The notes beneath the pieces are model-generated. The model saw nothing but the letters and a program-made list of their open reading frames with translations, was not told the DNA's origin and did no database searches. Positions 19,046 to 28,375 of a DNA stretch of 64,000 bases are shown one piece after another. Each line of letters begins with the position of its first letter. Positions within the stretch are counted from its first letter, which is position 1. Location: contig NZ_CP083590.1 of NCBI RefSeq assembly GCF_020099395.1, positions 2,976,001-3,040,000 on the forward strand. Direction: 5' to 3'. Source of the stretch: Streptomyces mobaraensis (GTDB lineage Bacteria; Actinomycetota; Actinomycetes; Streptomycetales; Streptomycetaceae). The translations under genes and the position numbers were made by a program.

Positions 19046-20620
19046 GTGAACGACCGTCACCCATCGGCGGCCCCGGATCCGTCCGTTCCCGCTCCCGATG
19101 CAGCATTCGGACACCACCCGTCCCCCCAGCAGCCCACCGCCTACGGCTGGACCGGTCACGACACCGGCCAGTGGGACACGACCCATCAGTGGGACGCCTC
19201 CGGTCACACCCAGACCTGGGACTTCAGCGCCTGTGACACCGGCGGGCAGACCGGCTGGGGACAGGCCCAGGGCGGCTCCTGGGCGACCGGCTCCGGCAGC
19301 GGGCCCGCCGGGCAGTGGCAGTGGGAGACGTCGAGTTCGACCGGGTGGGGAAACCTTCCTGATGGTGGCTGGGGTGACGCCTCGGGCCAGTGGGACACCG
19401 GACACTCCGCCCAGTGGGACACTTCGGGCCAGTGGGACACCAGTGGTTACGGCTCCCTGCCGCAGGCCCCACAGCAGCCCGTCGACCACGCCATGACCCA
19501 GACCTGGGACGCCTCGGCCTGGGCCCAGCCCGCCGACCCCTGGGCCGGCAACCACGCGGCGGAGACGCAGACCTGGGACGCCAGCGCCTGGGCGGAGACC
19601 GCGCAGCCCGCGCCGCCGCACGACCCGACGCTGATGGCCGTCATCCCCGGCCTCGGCGCGGAGCACGTACCGCCCGGCCCGGCACCGGTGACCGACGCCG
19701 ACACGCGGACCATGCACGCCGTCTTCGCCCCGGCCACGGACGGTTTCGCCCCGGACGACCCGGCGGCGAGCGACCTCATGGCCGACGGGTCCGTCCCGGA
19801 CGACCAGCCCGCCGGTGACGACGACCGGCACGGCGCCGAGGCGACCGCCGGCGACCGCCCGGTGCGCAACCGGCGCAAGGGCGGCGCCCCCCGCTCCGGT
19901 TACCGGCCCCGCCGCAAGGCCCTCCTCACGGTGGCCGTGCCCTCGGTCGCCGTGATGGGCGTGGCCGGTGTGGCCGCCGCGACCGTCGCGTCCAGCGGGG
20001 GCCACGAGGCGCAGCAGACCCAGGCCGCGTCCGCCCCCGACGCGTCCACCGCCAAACTCTCCGCCGCCAACAACAAGCTGGACACCCAGCTCGCCGGACT
20101 GAGCCGGGGGGCGGACGACTTCGCCACCCGCGCCAACCGGACGCAGGAACGCATCGACCTGCGGCTGCGCCAGGAGGAAGAACGCAAGCGGAAGGCCGAG
20201 GAGGCCGCCCGCAAGGAGGCCGAACGGCCCAAGTTCGCGCTGCCCGTCGCCCAGCACGGGCTCAGCGCGTACTACGGACAGGCGGGCGTCAACTGGATGT
20301 CCGTACACACCGGCATCGACTTCCCCGTCAGTTACGGCACCCCCGTGATGGCGGCTACCGACGGCACCGTCCGCACCCAGTACAACGTCGCCTACGGCAA
20401 CATGGCCATAGTGACCTCCCCGGACGGGACCGAGACCTGGTACTGCCACCTCAGCAGCACCCGGGTGCGGTCCGGGCAGGTCAAGGCCGGTGACGTGATC
20501 GCCTACTCCGGCAACTCGGGCAACTCCACCGGACCGCACCTGCACTTCGAGGTACGGCCCGGCGGCTCGGCCGTCGACCCGCTGCCGTGGCTGCGCGCCC
20601 ACGACCTCGACCCGACCTGA
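19046..20620 (+). CDS. M23 peptidase with Trp-repeat N-terminus, membrane-anchored
   Basis: A 524-residue protein. Residues 30-190 are low complexity and rich in Trp with repeats such as QTWDASAW and GQWDT. A membrane segment (about 292-317, LLTVAVPSVAVMGVAGVAAA) leads to a short charged coiled coil (EERKRKAEEAARKEAER) and a C-terminal LytM/M23 domain: HTGIDFPVSYGTP has the zinc-binding His and Asp (about 421 and 425), and HLHFEV the second His pair (498, 500). It should cut peptidoglycan cross-links outside the membrane. The GTG at 19046 was chosen for GGAAG five bases upstream. Confidence 0.85.
   Translation: MNDRHPSAAPDPSVPAPDAAFGHHPSPQQPTAYGWTGHDTGQWDTTHQWDASGHTQTWDFSACDTGGQTGWGQAQGGSWATGSGSGPAGQWQWETSSSTGWGNLPDGGWGDASGQWDTGHSAQWDTSGQWDTSGYGSLPQAPQQPVDHAMTQTWDASAWAQPADPWAGNHAAETQTWDASAWAETAQPAPPHDPTLMAVIPGLGAEHVPPGPAPVTDADTRTMHAVFAPATDGFAPDDPAASDLMADGSVPDDQPAGDDDRHGAEATAGDRPVRNRRKGGAPRSGYRPRRKALLTVAVPSVAVMGVAGVAAATVASSGGHEAQQTQAASAPDASTAKLSAANNKLDTQLAGLSRGADDFATRANRTQERIDLRLRQEEERKRKAEEAARKEAERPKFALPVAQHGLSAYYGQAGVNWMSVHTGIDFPVSYGTPVMAATDGTVRTQYNVAYGNMAIVTSPDGTETWYCHLSSTRVRSGQVKAGDVIAYSGNSGNSTGPHLHFEVRPGGSAVDPLPWLRAHDLDPT
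19140..19620. repeat. Trp-rich coding repeat (QTWDASAW / GQWDT)
   Basis: Irregular repeats of cagacctgggacgcc-type and cagtgggacac-type units encode Trp every 6-15 residues in the cytoplasmic N-terminus of the M23 protein. Confidence 0.75.
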
Positions 20621-20665
20621 CCGGCCCGGGAGCGGCCGTCGGCCGGCACCGCCCCCGGCCCCCGG

Positions 20666-23125
20666 CTACAGCTTCTCGACCGGCGCGTAGCGCAGCAGCA
20701 GGCGCTTGGGCTTCTCCTGCCCGAAGTCGATCGTCGCCTCGGCGTTGTCGCCACTGCCCTTGACGCCGACGACCGTGCCCAGGCCGAACGAGTCGTGGGT
20801 GACCCGGTCGCCGATCGCCAGGGACACCACCGGACGGTCCTTGGCGCGCCGCGTGGCGAAGCCGCTCGGCCCCGCCGCGCCCCGGCCGCCGATACGCGAC
20901 GACGAGGAGGCCGCGGACCGGCCCGAGGCGATCCCGGACACCGACGCCGACGGCGTGGCCGGCCCGGTGCGGCGCCACTCGACGTACCGGTCGGGGATCT
21001 CCTCCAGGAAGCGGGACGGCGGGTTGTAGGCGGGCTGGCCCCAGGCGCTGCGCATGCTCGACCGGGTCAGGTACAGCCGCTCGCGGGCCCGGGTGATGCC
21101 CACGTAGGCGAGCCGCCGCTCCTCCTCCAGCTCCTTGGTCTGGCCGAGGGCGCGCATGTGCGGGAAGACGCCGTCCTCCATGCCGGTGAGGAAGACGACC
21201 GGGAACTCCAGGCCCTTGGCGGTGTGCAGGGTCATCAGCGTGATGACGCCGGTGCCCTCGGTGTCTTCGTCGGGGATCTGGTCCGAGTCGGCGACGAGGG
21301 CGACCTTCTCCAGGAACTCCGCGAGGGTGCCGGGCTCGTCCTCGGTCCGCTCCTGCTCGAACTCCAGGGCCACGGCCGCGAGTTCCTGGAGGTTCTCGAT
21401 GCGGGTCTCGTCCTGCGGGTCGGTGGACGCCTGGAGTTCGGCCAGGTAGCCGGTGCGCTCCAGCACCGCCTCCAGAACGGTGGCCGGTCCGGCGCCGGAC
21501 TCGACGATCGTGCGGAGCTCGTCCATCAGGACGTTGAAGCGCTTCACGGCGTTGGCCGAGCGGGCGGCCATGCCGTAGGCGTCGTCGACGCGGCGCAGCG
21601 CCTGCGAGAAGCTGATCTTCTCGCGCAGGGACAGCGCGTCGATCATGGCTTCGGCGCGCTCGCCGATGCCGCGCTTGGGCACGTTGAGGATCCGGCGCAG
21701 CGGCACGGTGTCCTCGGGGTTGGCCAGAACGCGCAGGTAGGCGAGGACGTCCCGGACCTCCTTGCGCTCGTAGAAGCGCACGCCGCCGACGACCTTGTAG
21801 GGCAGGCCGACGCGAATGAAGATCTCTTCGAAGACACGGGACTGGGCGTTGGTCCGGTAGAAGATCGCGACGTCGCCGGCCTTGGCGTCGCCGGCGTCGG
21901 TCAGCCGGTCGATCTCGTCGGCGACGAACTGGGCCTCGTCGTGCTCGGTGTCGGCCACGTAGCCGGTGATCGTGGAGCCGGCGCCGGCCTCGGTCCACAG
22001 GTTCTTCGGGCGGCGGTTCTCGTTACGCTCGATGACCGCGTTGGCGGCGCTCAGGATCGTCTGCGTGGAGCGGTAGTTCTGCTCCAGCAGGATCGTCGTG
22101 GCGTCCGGGTAGTCCTCCTCGAACTGGAGGATGTTGCGGATGGTGGCGCCGCGGAAGGCGTAGATGGACTGGTCGGCGTCGCCGACGACGCACAGCTCGC
22201 CGGGGCCCTCCTCGCCCGCCGTCGCCGGGGTGCCCACCAGCTCGCGGATCAGCGTGTACTGGGCGTGGTTGGTGTCCTGGTACTCGTCGACCAGGACGTG
22301 CCGGAAGCGGCGCCGGTAGTGCTCGGCGACGTCCGGGAACGCCTGGAGCAGGTGGACCGTGGTCATGATGATGTCGTCGAAGTCGAGCGCGTTGGCCTCG
22401 CGCAGCCTCGACTGGTACATCGCGTACGCCTCGGCGAGGGTCTTCTCGAAGCCGTCGGCGGCCTGCGCCGCGAACGCCTCCTCGTCGATCAGCTCGTTCT
22501 TGAGATTGGAGATCTTCGCGCTGAACGACTTCGGCGGGAACTTCTTCGGGTCGAGGTCCAGGTCGCGGCAGACCAGGGCCATGAGCCGCTTGGAGTCGGC
22601 GGCGTCGTAGATAGAGAAGGACGACGTGAAGCCGAGCTTCTTGCTCTCCCGGCGCAGGATCCGGACGCAGGCGCTGTGGAACGTCATCACCCACATCGCG
22701 TCGGCCCGGGGACCGACGAGCTGCTCGACGCGCTCCTTCATCTCGCCCGCGGCCTTGTTGGTGAAGGTGATCGCGAGGATCTGCCCCGGGTGGACACCCC
22801 GGGCGCCGAGGAGATGGGCGATGCGGTGGGTGAGGACGCGGGTCTTGCCCGAGCCCGCGCCGGCGACGATGAGCAGCGGGGAGCCGGAGTGCACCACGGC
22901 GGCGCGCTGCTGGTCGTTCATGCCCTCCAGCAGCGCGGCGGGGTCCACGACGGGCCGCGGGGCGCCGTCGCGGTAGTAGGCCTCCCTGGGGACGGGCGCG
23001 TCGAAGGCGCCGCCGAAGAGGTCGTCCGGCAGCGGCTCGGGGGCCGTGTCCTCCGGAGGAGGCGGCGGCTCCTCGTCGGAAGGGACGAGATCCGCCAGGA
23101 AGCTGTCGTCAAAGAGGCTGCTCAT
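20666..23125 (-). CDS. pcrA: ATP-dependent DNA helicase PcrA/UvrD
   Basis: A superfamily 1A 3'-5' helicase for nucleotide-excision and mismatch-type repair and removal of RecA filaments. From the ATG at 23125 it has 819 residues. An acidic proline-rich N-terminus precedes AGAGSGKT (88-95, Walker A), DEYQDTNHAQ (motif II), GDADQSIYAFRGA (motif III), LEQNYRST (motif IV), TLHTAKGLEFPVVF (motif V) and YVGITRARERLY (motif VI). The C-terminus has the SLAIGDRVTHDSFGLGTVV Tudor-like fold that binds RNA polymerase in other PcrA. A PafBC-type promoter lies just upstream; a second ATG at 23131 is possible. Confidence 0.95.
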   Translation of the reverse strand: MSSLFDDSFLADLVPSDEEPPPPPEDTAPEPLPDDLFGGAFDAPVPREAYYRDGAPRPVVDPAALLEGMNDQQRAAVVHSGSPLLIVAGAGSGKTRVLTHRIAHLLGARGVHPGQILAITFTNKAAGEMKERVEQLVGPRADAMWVMTFHSACVRILRRESKKLGFTSSFSIYDAADSKRLMALVCRDLDLDPKKFPPKSFSAKISNLKNELIDEEAFAAQAADGFEKTLAEAYAMYQSRLREANALDFDDIIMTTVHLLQAFPDVAEHYRRRFRHVLVDEYQDTNHAQYTLIRELVGTPATAGEEGPGELCVVGDADQSIYAFRGATIRNILQFEEDYPDATTILLEQNYRSTQTILSAANAVIERNENRRPKNLWTEAGAGSTITGYVADTEHDEAQFVADEIDRLTDAGDAKAGDVAIFYRTNAQSRVFEEIFIRVGLPYKVVGGVRFYERKEVRDVLAYLRVLANPEDTVPLRRILNVPKRGIGERAEAMIDALSLREKISFSQALRRVDDAYGMAARSANAVKRFNVLMDELRTIVESGAGPATVLEAVLERTGYLAELQASTDPQDETRIENLQELAAVALEFEQERTEDEPGTLAEFLEKVALVADSDQIPDEDTEGTGVITLMTLHTAKGLEFPVVFLTGMEDGVFPHMRALGQTKELEEERRLAYVGITRARERLYLTRSSMRSAWGQPAYNPPSRFLEEIPDRYVEWRRTGPATPSASVSGIASGRSAASSSSRIGGRGAAGPSGFATRRAKDRPVVSLAIGDRVTHDSFGLGTVVGVKGSGDNAEATIDFGQEKPKRLLLRYAPVEKL

Positions 23126-23134
23126 CGTCATCCG

Positions 23135-23157
23135 AGTCTAGGCGGCCCCACTGACAA
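23135..23157 (-). promoter_or_regulatory. RecA-NDp (PafBC-type) promoter of pcrA
   Basis: On the minus strand TTGTCAGTG (23149-23157), eight bases, then TAGACT (23135-23140): an exact match to the DNA-damage consensus. The expected start of transcription is a few bases before the ATG at 23125, so the mRNA has almost no leader. Confidence 0.85.
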
Positions 23158-23207
23158 CCCGTCCCTCCCGGCTTCCCGGGGGACGGGGAGGGGTGCCGTG
23201 ACGCGGG

Positions 23208-23561
23208 TCACGTCCAGAGGACGGCGATGAAGACGTCGGCCGTGGTCAGCGCCCCGACCGTGCCGAAGGCGGCCGCCCCGGCCCGATCGTCGTCCCGTTT
23301 CAGGTACACGAGGCCGAGGACCACCACCAGCAGGGTCAGTTTCAGGCCGATCTTGAAGGTGTTCACCGCGTCGTCCTGCGCGCGGTGCAGACCGACCAGT
23401 GCCATGCCGGTGACCAGCATGGTGAGGGCGCCGTGCAGCATCCCGGGGGTCATCCGGGCCTCTCCCTTGCCCATGGCCTTCATCTGAGCCAGGAAGCCAC
23501 CGAGCAGGGCGGCGATGCCGATGATGTGCAAGCCGATCATGGCGTGAATCAGAAGGTCCAT
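23208..23561 (-). CDS. Small four-helix membrane protein of unknown function
   Basis: A 117-residue integral membrane protein with four hydrophobic segments: IHAMIGLHIIGIAALLGGFL, LHGALTMLVTGMALVGL, IGLKLTLLVVVLGLVYL and a C-terminal VGALTTADVFIAVLW. A short basic loop (KRDDDR) separates helices three and four. Start at the ATG at 23561; TAGGGT lies eight bases before it and could be a -10 box of a nearly leaderless transcript. The small repeats of this fold in streptomycetes have no assigned function. Confidence 0.7.
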   Translation of the reverse strand: MDLLIHAMIGLHIIGIAALLGGFLAQMKAMGKGEARMTPGMLHGALTMLVTGMALVGLHRAQDDAVNTFKIGLKLTLLVVVLGLVYLKRDDDRAGAAAFGTVGALTTADVFIAVLWT

Positions 23562-23862
23562 GAGGGCCGACCCTAGCCGGACGTTCAGGCTCCGCATAAA
23601 TCGGGTTCCGTAGCACCAACTCCCCCGTAATCGGGCAAAGATCATCGATCCGGTCAGTCCTGGATCCAAACCTTCCGCGGGGCTGAGGAGTTCCCGGTCC
23701 GCACCGGTCTTTTCACCACCGGTTCCGGCCATTAACAGTCATGTGCGTTACCGGCGGATCTCGCGGTTTAGCGTCCTGCCCCAGACGGCGGTGGCCCGCC
23801 CTCCTCCCTCCCTCGGACGGGCCGCCGCCTGAGCCCCCAGCCTGCCCCCGGACAGGAAGGAA
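23562..23862. other. Intergenic region upstream of the NlpC/P60 gene
   Basis: Divergent promoter region for the small membrane protein and the NlpC/P60 gene. I checked it for the c-di-AMP riboswitch that often controls streptomycete wall hydrolases and did not find its conserved core. No gene was supported. Confidence 0.5.
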
Positions 23863-24951
23863 GTGACGGCCGCCGTGGCGTCGCACCGCAAGCCCAAGCA
23901 CCACCCGCTCCTCAGCGGCACCGCCCGGAAGGCGGCCGGACTCGCCCTGGCGGGTGCCGCCACCGCCACCGTGCCGGCCGGCACCGGCCACGCGGCGCCC
24001 CAGCGGACCCCGGACGAGGTGAAGGCACAGGTCGCGCGCTACTACCGGCAGGCCGAGGTGGCGACGGAGCGGTACAACGGGGTGAAGGAGCGCACGGACC
24101 GGGCCCGGGCCGTGCTCGACGGCCTCCAGGACGACGCCGCCCGCCGGACCGAGCGGCTCAACGCCGCCCGCGACGCCCTCGGGTCGTACGCCACGGCCCA
24201 GTACCGCGCCGGAGGCATCCCCCCTTCGGTGCGGCTGCTGCTCTCGTCCTCGCCCCGGCACTTCCTGGACCGGGCGTCGATGGCCGAGCGCACCGGGGCC
24301 CGCGAGGCCACCGAGGTGGCCCGGGTGCGGGAGGAGCTCCGGCAGGTACGGCAGGTCAGGACCACGGCCGAGGGCAAGCTCCGGGAGCTGGAGGACGAGC
24401 GGAACGCGCTCGCGCGGCACCGCCGGACCATCGAGGCCAAGCTCGCCGCCGCGCGCGACCTGCTCCGTACGCTGCCGCCCGCCGTACGGCCCGCCGACGA
24501 CGGGCACGGCGACACCGGGGCCGGCCACCCGGCCGGACGCTCGGCGCCCGCGGACGCGGCGCCGCCCCCCGCGGCGGCGCCGGCCGGCCGCGCCCCGGCG
24601 ACGGGCCGCGCCGCGCAGGCCGTGGCCTTCGCCTACGGGGCGCTCGGCAAGCCCTATGTCTGGGGGGCCACCGGGCCCTCCGGCTACGACTGCTCGGGGC
24701 TGACACAGGCGGCCTGGCGGGCGGCCGGTGTCTCGCTGCCGCGCACCACCTACACCCAGATCAACTCCGGGCACCGGGTCACCAGGTCCCGGCTGGCCCC
24801 GGGCGACCTGGTGTTCTTCTACTCCGGTGTGAGCCACGTCGGTCTCTACGTCGGCGACGGGAAGATGATCCACGCCCCGCATCCGGGGGCGCCCGTCAGC
24901 ATCGCGCCGGTGGACTCGATGCCCTTCGCCGGGGCGGTCAGACCCGCCTAG
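23863..24951 (+). CDS. Secreted NlpC/P60 peptidoglycan endopeptidase
   Basis: A 362-residue secreted wall hydrolase. A basic N-terminus (SHRKPKHH) and a hydrophobic Ala-rich core form the export signal. Residues 45-215 are a long charged helix (coiled coil) as in RipA-type proteins, then a Pro/Ala linker. The catalytic domain begins at about 245: Cys277 in YDCSGLTQAAW, His325 in SHVGLYVG and His337 in MIHAPHPG form the triad. It should cut D-Glu-mDAP bonds at septa. The start is GTG at 23863 (AGGA five bases upstream); GTG at 23875 is the alternative. Confidence 0.9.
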   Translation: MTAAVASHRKPKHHPLLSGTARKAAGLALAGAATATVPAGTGHAAPQRTPDEVKAQVARYYRQAEVATERYNGVKERTDRARAVLDGLQDDAARRTERLNAARDALGSYATAQYRAGGIPPSVRLLLSSSPRHFLDRASMAERTGAREATEVARVREELRQVRQVRTTAEGKLRELEDERNALARHRRTIEAKLAAARDLLRTLPPAVRPADDGHGDTGAGHPAGRSAPADAAPPPAAAPAGRAPATGRAAQAVAFAYGALGKPYVWGATGPSGYDCSGLTQAAWRAAGVSLPRTTYTQINSGHRVTRSRLAPGDLVFFYSGVSHVGLYVGDGKMIHAPHPGAPVSIAPVDSMPFAGAVRPA

Positions 24952-24969
24952 CGGGCCGCCCGGGGCGGG

Positions 24970-26088
24970 TCAGGGGGCGAGCTGCCCGGTGAGCCACCGG
25001 AAGACCTCGGGGACCTGCTCCTTCCAGACGGCCGTGCTGTGGCCGCCGGCGTCGGCCGGGATCTTCTTGACCACCACGGTGGTCGGCGGCTTCGCCACCT
25101 TCTTGACGTCCATACCAGCCCGGTAACCGTCCAGCTCGCTGCCCGAGTAGAACAGCGCCACGTGCGGCGGCGTCTTGGCCCGCTCGAGCATCCACTGCGG
25201 GTTGTTCGCGCGGCGGAGTTCGGGGGTCTTGGCCGTGAGCGAGGAGCGGACGCCGGCGGGGTCGTTGTAGCCGGAGAGGCTCACTCCGGCGTGGAAGCGG
25301 TCGGGGTGGGCGATGGTGAGCTTGGCGGCGCAGTGCCCGCCCGCCGAGTAGCCGGCGACGCCCCAGGCCCTGGGCTTGTCGCTGACGCGGAAGTTGTCGA
25401 CGACCATCTTGCGGACGTCGAAGCTGAGCCAGGTGTCGGCGTTGATCGTGCCGGGGGTGTTGGCGCAGCCGGTGTCCACGCTGCCGCCGAGGAGGGTGGT
25501 GCGGGGCGCGACGATGACGAAGGGCTGGATCTCGCCCCGCTCCATCATGGGCCTGAGCTGCTCGTTGACCTTCAGGGAGCCGAACCACGCCTTCGCCGAA
25601 CCAGGGAAGCCGGGCAGCACCTCCACCACGGGGAACTTCTTGTCCTTGTACCGGGGATCGTCGTACTGGGGCGGGGTCCAGACGTAGACCTCACCGCTCA
25701 CGCCGGAGACGGCGCCCTTGAGCTGTGTCTGCCGGACGCCATCCCCCATGAGCGAGTCGGTCGCGGCCGTGAACTTCTGGACGACCTTCGGCAGGTCCTT
25801 CATCTTCTTGCCGCCGGTGCCGTCCGCTCCCAGGTAGGCGGCCGAGGTGACGTGGTTGCCCGTGCCGAGCAGGTCGTCCCAGTTGTCATACAGGTCGTTG
25901 TCGTCGTTGACGACCACGAAGACCGCGGTGATCGCGGCGGCCTGGGCGAAGAGCAGCATCAGCAGCCGCGTCGCATACCGGACGAACCTCGGCCCCGGGA
26001 CCCTGCTCCACACCAGCAGCGGCAGGACGAGTGCCACCACGACCAGGGCGATCGTGGTCACGAAGAAGGGCGTCCCCATCAGGCTCAT
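24970..26088 (-). CDS. Membrane-anchored esterase, antigen-85/esterase D type
   Basis: A 372-residue protein with two N-terminal membrane helices (FFVTTIALVVVALVLPLLVW and LLMLLFAQAAAITAVFVVV) and an extracellular alpha/beta hydrolase domain. FPVVEVLPGFPGSAKAW and VIVAPRTTLLGGSVDTGC resemble the putative-esterase (Ag85) family; the nucleophile Ser is in GYSAGG and the catalytic His in AGGHSTAVW. The substrate is unknown; an acyl ester or cell-wall ester is a guess. The start ATG at 26088 lacks a clear ribosome site; ATG at 26079 is also possible. It is convergent with the NlpC gene. Confidence 0.8.
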   Translation of the reverse strand: MSLMGTPFFVTTIALVVVALVLPLLVWSRVPGPRFVRYATRLLMLLFAQAAAITAVFVVVNDDNDLYDNWDDLLGTGNHVTSAAYLGADGTGGKKMKDLPKVVQKFTAATDSLMGDGVRQTQLKGAVSGVSGEVYVWTPPQYDDPRYKDKKFPVVEVLPGFPGSAKAWFGSLKVNEQLRPMMERGEIQPFVIVAPRTTLLGGSVDTGCANTPGTINADTWLSFDVRKMVVDNFRVSDKPRAWGVAGYSAGGHCAAKLTIAHPDRFHAGVSLSGYNDPAGVRSSLTAKTPELRRANNPQWMLERAKTPPHVALFYSGSELDGYRAGMDVKKVAKPPTTVVVKKIPADAGGHSTAVWKEQVPEVFRWLTGQLAP

Positions 26089-26216
26089 CGAGTCAGCGGC
26101 TCTCGTTCCGACGTCAGGCCCGGTGGGCCCGGGCCCTGCTGGTCGAGAGCCACTCACCCTGTGCAGAGGGGTGGCGCGTGCCTATGGTTCCGCACGGTGA
26201 CGGAAGGTGCCGTCTC

Positions 26217-26909
26217 TCACACCAGACGCCGGGCCGTCGCCCAACGGGTCAACTCGTGCCGGTTGGACAGCTGGAGCTTGCGCAGCACGGCCGAGACATG
26301 GGACTCGACCGTCTTCACGGAGATGAACAGCTGCTTGGCGATCTCCTTGTAGGCGTAACCGCGCGCGATCAGACGCAGCACCTCACGCTCACGCTGGGTG
26401 AGGCGGTCGAGGTCCTCGTCGACGGGCGGGGCGGAGGTGGAGGAGAAGGCGTCGAGGACGAACCCGGCCAGCCGCGGGGAGAACACGGCGTCCCCGTCCC
26501 GGACCCGGAAGATCGCGGCGATCAGGTCGGAGCCCGTGATCGTCTTGGTCACATAACCCCGCGCGCCGCCTCGGATGACCCCTATGACGTCCTCCGCGGC
26601 GTCGGACACGGAGAGCGCGAGAAAGCGGATCGGCGCCTCGGTATTCGCCGACAGCCCGGCGCAGCGGCGCAGCACCTCCACCCCGCCGCCGCCGGGCAGG
26701 TGGACGTCCAGCAGGACGACCTCGGGGCGGGTGGCGGTGATGACGGTGACGGCCTGGTCGACGTCGGCGGCCTCGCCGACGACCTCGACGCCCGTCCGGT
26801 CGGTGACCCCGATCTCGGCCTGCACCCCGGTGCGGAACATCCGGTGGTCGTCCACCAGCACCACCCGGACCCTCCGGTCCGTCGGCTCGGTCGTCGTCCC
26901 GTTCGTCAT
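26217..26909 (-). CDS. NarL/LuxR-type response regulator, LiaR/EsrR-like
   Basis: A 230-residue response regulator. The receiver has VVLVDDHRMFRTG with the acidic pair and phospho-acceptor Asp68 in VVLLDVHLPGGGG; LALSVSDAAEDV and GYVTKTITG hold the Thr/Ser and Lys switch residues. The C-terminal HTH (about 165-230) is LTQREREVLRLIARGYAYKE. The ATG overlaps the stop of the PspC-kinase gene (ATGA), so they form a two-component pair. Repeated CTCAGGG words in the module's promoters are its candidate targets. Confidence 0.9.
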   Translation of the reverse strand: MTNGTTTEPTDRRVRVVLVDDHRMFRTGVQAEIGVTDRTGVEVVGEAADVDQAVTVITATRPEVVLLDVHLPGGGGVEVLRRCAGLSANTEAPIRFLALSVSDAAEDVIGVIRGGARGYVTKTITGSDLIAAIFRVRDGDAVFSPRLAGFVLDAFSSTSAPPVDEDLDRLTQREREVLRLIARGYAYKEIAKQLFISVKTVESHVSAVLRKLQLSNRHELTRWATARRLV

Positions 26910-28213
26910 GACGTCTGTTCCGCCCTCTCCATCTCCAGCTCCACTTCCGTCCCCCCGTCGGGAACGGAGCGCAGGCGCGCGGTGCCACCGTTGCGCTGCA
27001 TTCTGCCGATGATCGACTCCCGGACCCCCATCCGGTCGTCGGGCACGGCGTCCGGGTCGAAGCCCGGGCCTCTGTCACGCACCGAGACGAAGACCGTACG
27101 CCCTTCGACCTCGGCATAAACCTGAACTGCCCCACCCTGACCACCGTATTTCGCGGCGTTGACCATGGCCTCGCGCGCGGCCTGCATCTGCGCCCGCAGG
27201 CGTTCGTCGAGCGGGCAGTCGCCGACCACGACCACCTCCAGGGGGACGCCGTGGTGGTCCTCGACCTCGGCGGCGTTGGCGCGTACGGCCTCCGCCAGGG
27301 TCTCGGGCTCGTCGGACTCGTCCTTGCCGTGGCCCTCGGGGTTGTAGAGCCAGGCGCGCAACTCGCGCTCCTGGGCCCGGGCGAGGCGTGCCACCTCCCT
27401 GGAGTCCTCCGCGTTGCGCTGGATCAACGTGAGCGTATGCAGGACCGAGTCATGGACGTGCGCGGCGACTTCGGCGCGCTCCTGGGCGCGGATGCGCATG
27501 GTGCGTTCGGCGGACAGGTCCTGCGTCATCCGCACGACGGAGGGCCCCGCCAGCAGGGCTATGCCGACCAGAACCGCGAGCGACGCCTGCAGCACGGTGC
27601 CCAGATGCTCGGCGGAGCCCTGGAGCACGACGATGCCCGTCACCCCGGCGCCGACCAGCAGGACGCCGGCCGCGCCCCGGGCCAGCGGCAGGACGCGCTT
27701 GCGCCGGCTCACCTCCACCCAGTGGGCCCGCCGGGCGTTGTCCGCCTGCCGCCACACCAGGGCGACGCCGGCTCCTATCAGGACCAGCGGCCAGACGTAG
27801 ACGTTGGCGCGGCCGAGGTGCAGCCGGTCCAGGAAGATCGCGGCGCCCACGATGAGCGCGATGAACGCGAAGACCTGGCCCCGGTCGGGCTTGCGGGCGA
27901 AAAGGTGTCTCCGGCCGTCCGGCGCCACCTCCGCGTCCGGCAGGCGGGCCTCGACGCCACCGACACCGAGCGGTACGACGAACCAGAAGACCGCGTAGAG
28001 CAGGGCGCCCATGCCCTGGGCCATGAGCAGGGCGAGAAAGACCAGCCGCACCCAGGAGACCGGCACGCCCAAGTGCCCGGCGAGGCCGCGCGCCACGCCG
28101 CCGAGCATCCGGCCCTCGGCGCTGCGGTAGAGCTTGCGCAGGGGCACGGGGTCGGGGGTGGCGGGCGCGTAGGCACCGCCGGCTCGGGGTTGCGTCGTCG
28201 ATGCGCCGGTCAT
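26906..28213 (-). CDS. PspC-domain sensor histidine kinase, LiaS/EsrS-like
   Basis: A 435-residue kinase starting with a PspC domain (KLYRSAEGRMLGGVARGLAGHL, VRLVFLALLMAQGMGALLYAVFWFVVPLG), then a run of membrane helices, a short coiled segment, and a HisKA_3/HATPase core with the phospho-acceptor in AAHVHDSVLHTL, the N box in REAMVNAAKYGG and the G box in DRGPGFDPDAV. PspC kinases with a NarL regulator sense envelope stress in actinobacteria, as EsrSR does in Corynebacterium. The next genes, a Ser/Thr kinase and a PspC protein, fit that role. Confidence 0.9.
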   Translation of the reverse strand: MTGASTTQPRAGGAYAPATPDPVPLRKLYRSAEGRMLGGVARGLAGHLGVPVSWVRLVFLALLMAQGMGALLYAVFWFVVPLGVGGVEARLPDAEVAPDGRRHLFARKPDRGQVFAFIALIVGAAIFLDRLHLGRANVYVWPLVLIGAGVALVWRQADNARRAHWVEVSRRKRVLPLARGAAGVLLVGAGVTGIVVLQGSAEHLGTVLQASLAVLVGIALLAGPSVVRMTQDLSAERTMRIRAQERAEVAAHVHDSVLHTLTLIQRNAEDSREVARLARAQERELRAWLYNPEGHGKDESDEPETLAEAVRANAAEVEDHHGVPLEVVVVGDCPLDERLRAQMQAAREAMVNAAKYGGQGGAVQVYAEVEGRTVFVSVRDRGPGFDPDAVPDDRMGVRESIIGRMQRNGGTARLRSVPDGGTEVELEMERAEQTS

Positions 28214-28256
28214 GGCACGATCGTCACACGTCGCGGGCCCCCGCGGTATCGGGGTC

Positions 28257-28290
28257 GTCCCTGACCGGACCCCGATCTGTTCCCCTGAGG
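28257..28290 (-). promoter_or_regulatory. Two TCAGGG words upstream of the PspC-kinase operon
   Basis: On the minus strand GTCAGGGAC (28257-28265) and CCTCAGGGG (28282-28290), centres 25 bases apart. They match the repeats in front of the PspC gene at 30128-30151 and may be response-regulator sites. Confidence 0.4.
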
Positions 28291-28375
28291 AAACCCTGTT
28301 GGCGTCCCTTACACCGGTTTCCCGCCCGAGTGCACGGGTCCCCGCCCGAGCCGCCGCGGCCGGTGCACGCGCCGG

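Noticed and set aside
23600..23862. c-di-AMP riboswitch before the NlpC/P60 gene
   Set aside because: This element often precedes streptomycete wall hydrolases, but its conserved core words (GGGTGAATCC, CAGCTAAC) are absent here and in the M23 leader at 18780-19045.
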